64,000 nt of DNA, taken from CAVZOY01 sp963777095 (GTDB lineage: Bacteria > Actinomycetota > Actinomycetes > Mycobacteriales > Geodermatophilaceae). Positions 63,955 to 64,000 of this stretch are shown piece after piece. The position numbers and the translations under genes were made by a program. The stretch covers positions 248,001-312,000 of the forward strand of contig CAVZOY010000001.1 of the NCBI GenBank assembly GCA_963777095.1, given 5' to 3'. The notes beneath the pieces are model-generated. The model was given only the letters and a program-made list of their open reading frames with translations, was not told the DNA's origin and ran no database searches. Each line of letters begins with the position of its first letter. Within the stretch, counting starts at the first letter, position 1.

Positions 63955-64000
63955 ACCCGAGGGCGCCCCCCGGCGGCGCCCCGGCAACGCCCGCGCTCGC

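Overview
The window is about 64 kb of very GC-rich chromosomal DNA from an actinobacterium. GTG starts and 4-base stop/start overlaps (GTGA, ATGA) are frequent, leaderless promoters are common, and the rRNA genes are actinobacterial. Gene order follows the mycobacterial core chromosome (the stretches equivalent to Rv1649-Rv1713 and Rv1822-Rv1830). The 16S sequence and gene content suggest the Geodermatophilaceae (Blastococcus/Geodermatophilus/Modestobacter group), but I could not run an alignment. I see no insertion sequence, integrase, prophage or CRISPR array.

Layout. (1) 1-12.9 kb: end of pheS, pheT, an SDR oxidoreductase, then the arginine operon argC-J-B-D-F-R-H running into a 3-methyladenine glycosylase and tyrS; an ARG-box-like palindrome overlaps the promoter of a probably leaderless argC. 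(2) 12.9-18.75 kb: one complete rRNA operon (16S-23S-5S, no spacer tRNA) with promoter, boxA-like elements, a 23S-bracketing processing stem and a strong terminator. (3) 18.8-29.5 kb: a TPR protein with a long disordered Arg/Gly/Asp-rich half, a small SSB, a DUF1015 protein, a second TPR protein, a HAD phosphatase, an SCP2 protein, tlyA, nadK, recN and an NPPY methyltransferase. (4) 29.5-38.6 kb: a TetR regulator and a cell-envelope operon (steA, steB, a MraY/WecA-like protein, murJ, a GT4 glycosyltransferase, and a large membrane protein with a phosphatase-like ectodomain). (5) 38.6-52.3 kb: pyrG, a Nudix hydrolase, an SGNH lipase, a GlcG/HbpS protein, ald, xerD, parA with a small DNA-binding-like partner, scpA, scpB, rluB, aroH, cmk, der and tRNA-Pro(GGG). 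(6) 52.4-57.4 kb: a lineage-specific patch (a short helical protein, a vanadium-haloperoxidase/PAP2 enzyme, two small proteins), then DUF1918 and an EF-G-like GTPase. (7) 57.5-64 kb: pgsA, DUF881-sbp-DUF881, gcvH, a zinc-ribbon FHA protein (GarA-like), an FtsR-type MerR regulator, a bifunctional nuclease and a second MerR regulator.

The most conspicuous anomaly is about 26 apparent frameshifts in 17 otherwise conserved genes, including essential ones (pheT, murJ). They cluster in 1-12 kb and 31.8-34.3 kb. Nearly all act as one extra base; one acts as a missing base that restores frame. They create false gene fusions (argC-argJ, DUF881-sbp). I read most of them as sequence errors, not biology, and annotate the genes across the shifts. 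The most attractive biological leads are the steAB-murJ envelope operon with its uncharacterised phosphatase-like membrane protein, the ParA partner protein, the disordered TPR protein beside the rRNA operon, a G-quadruplex motif inside a pyrG-specific insertion, and an EF-G paralogue with altered GTPase motifs.
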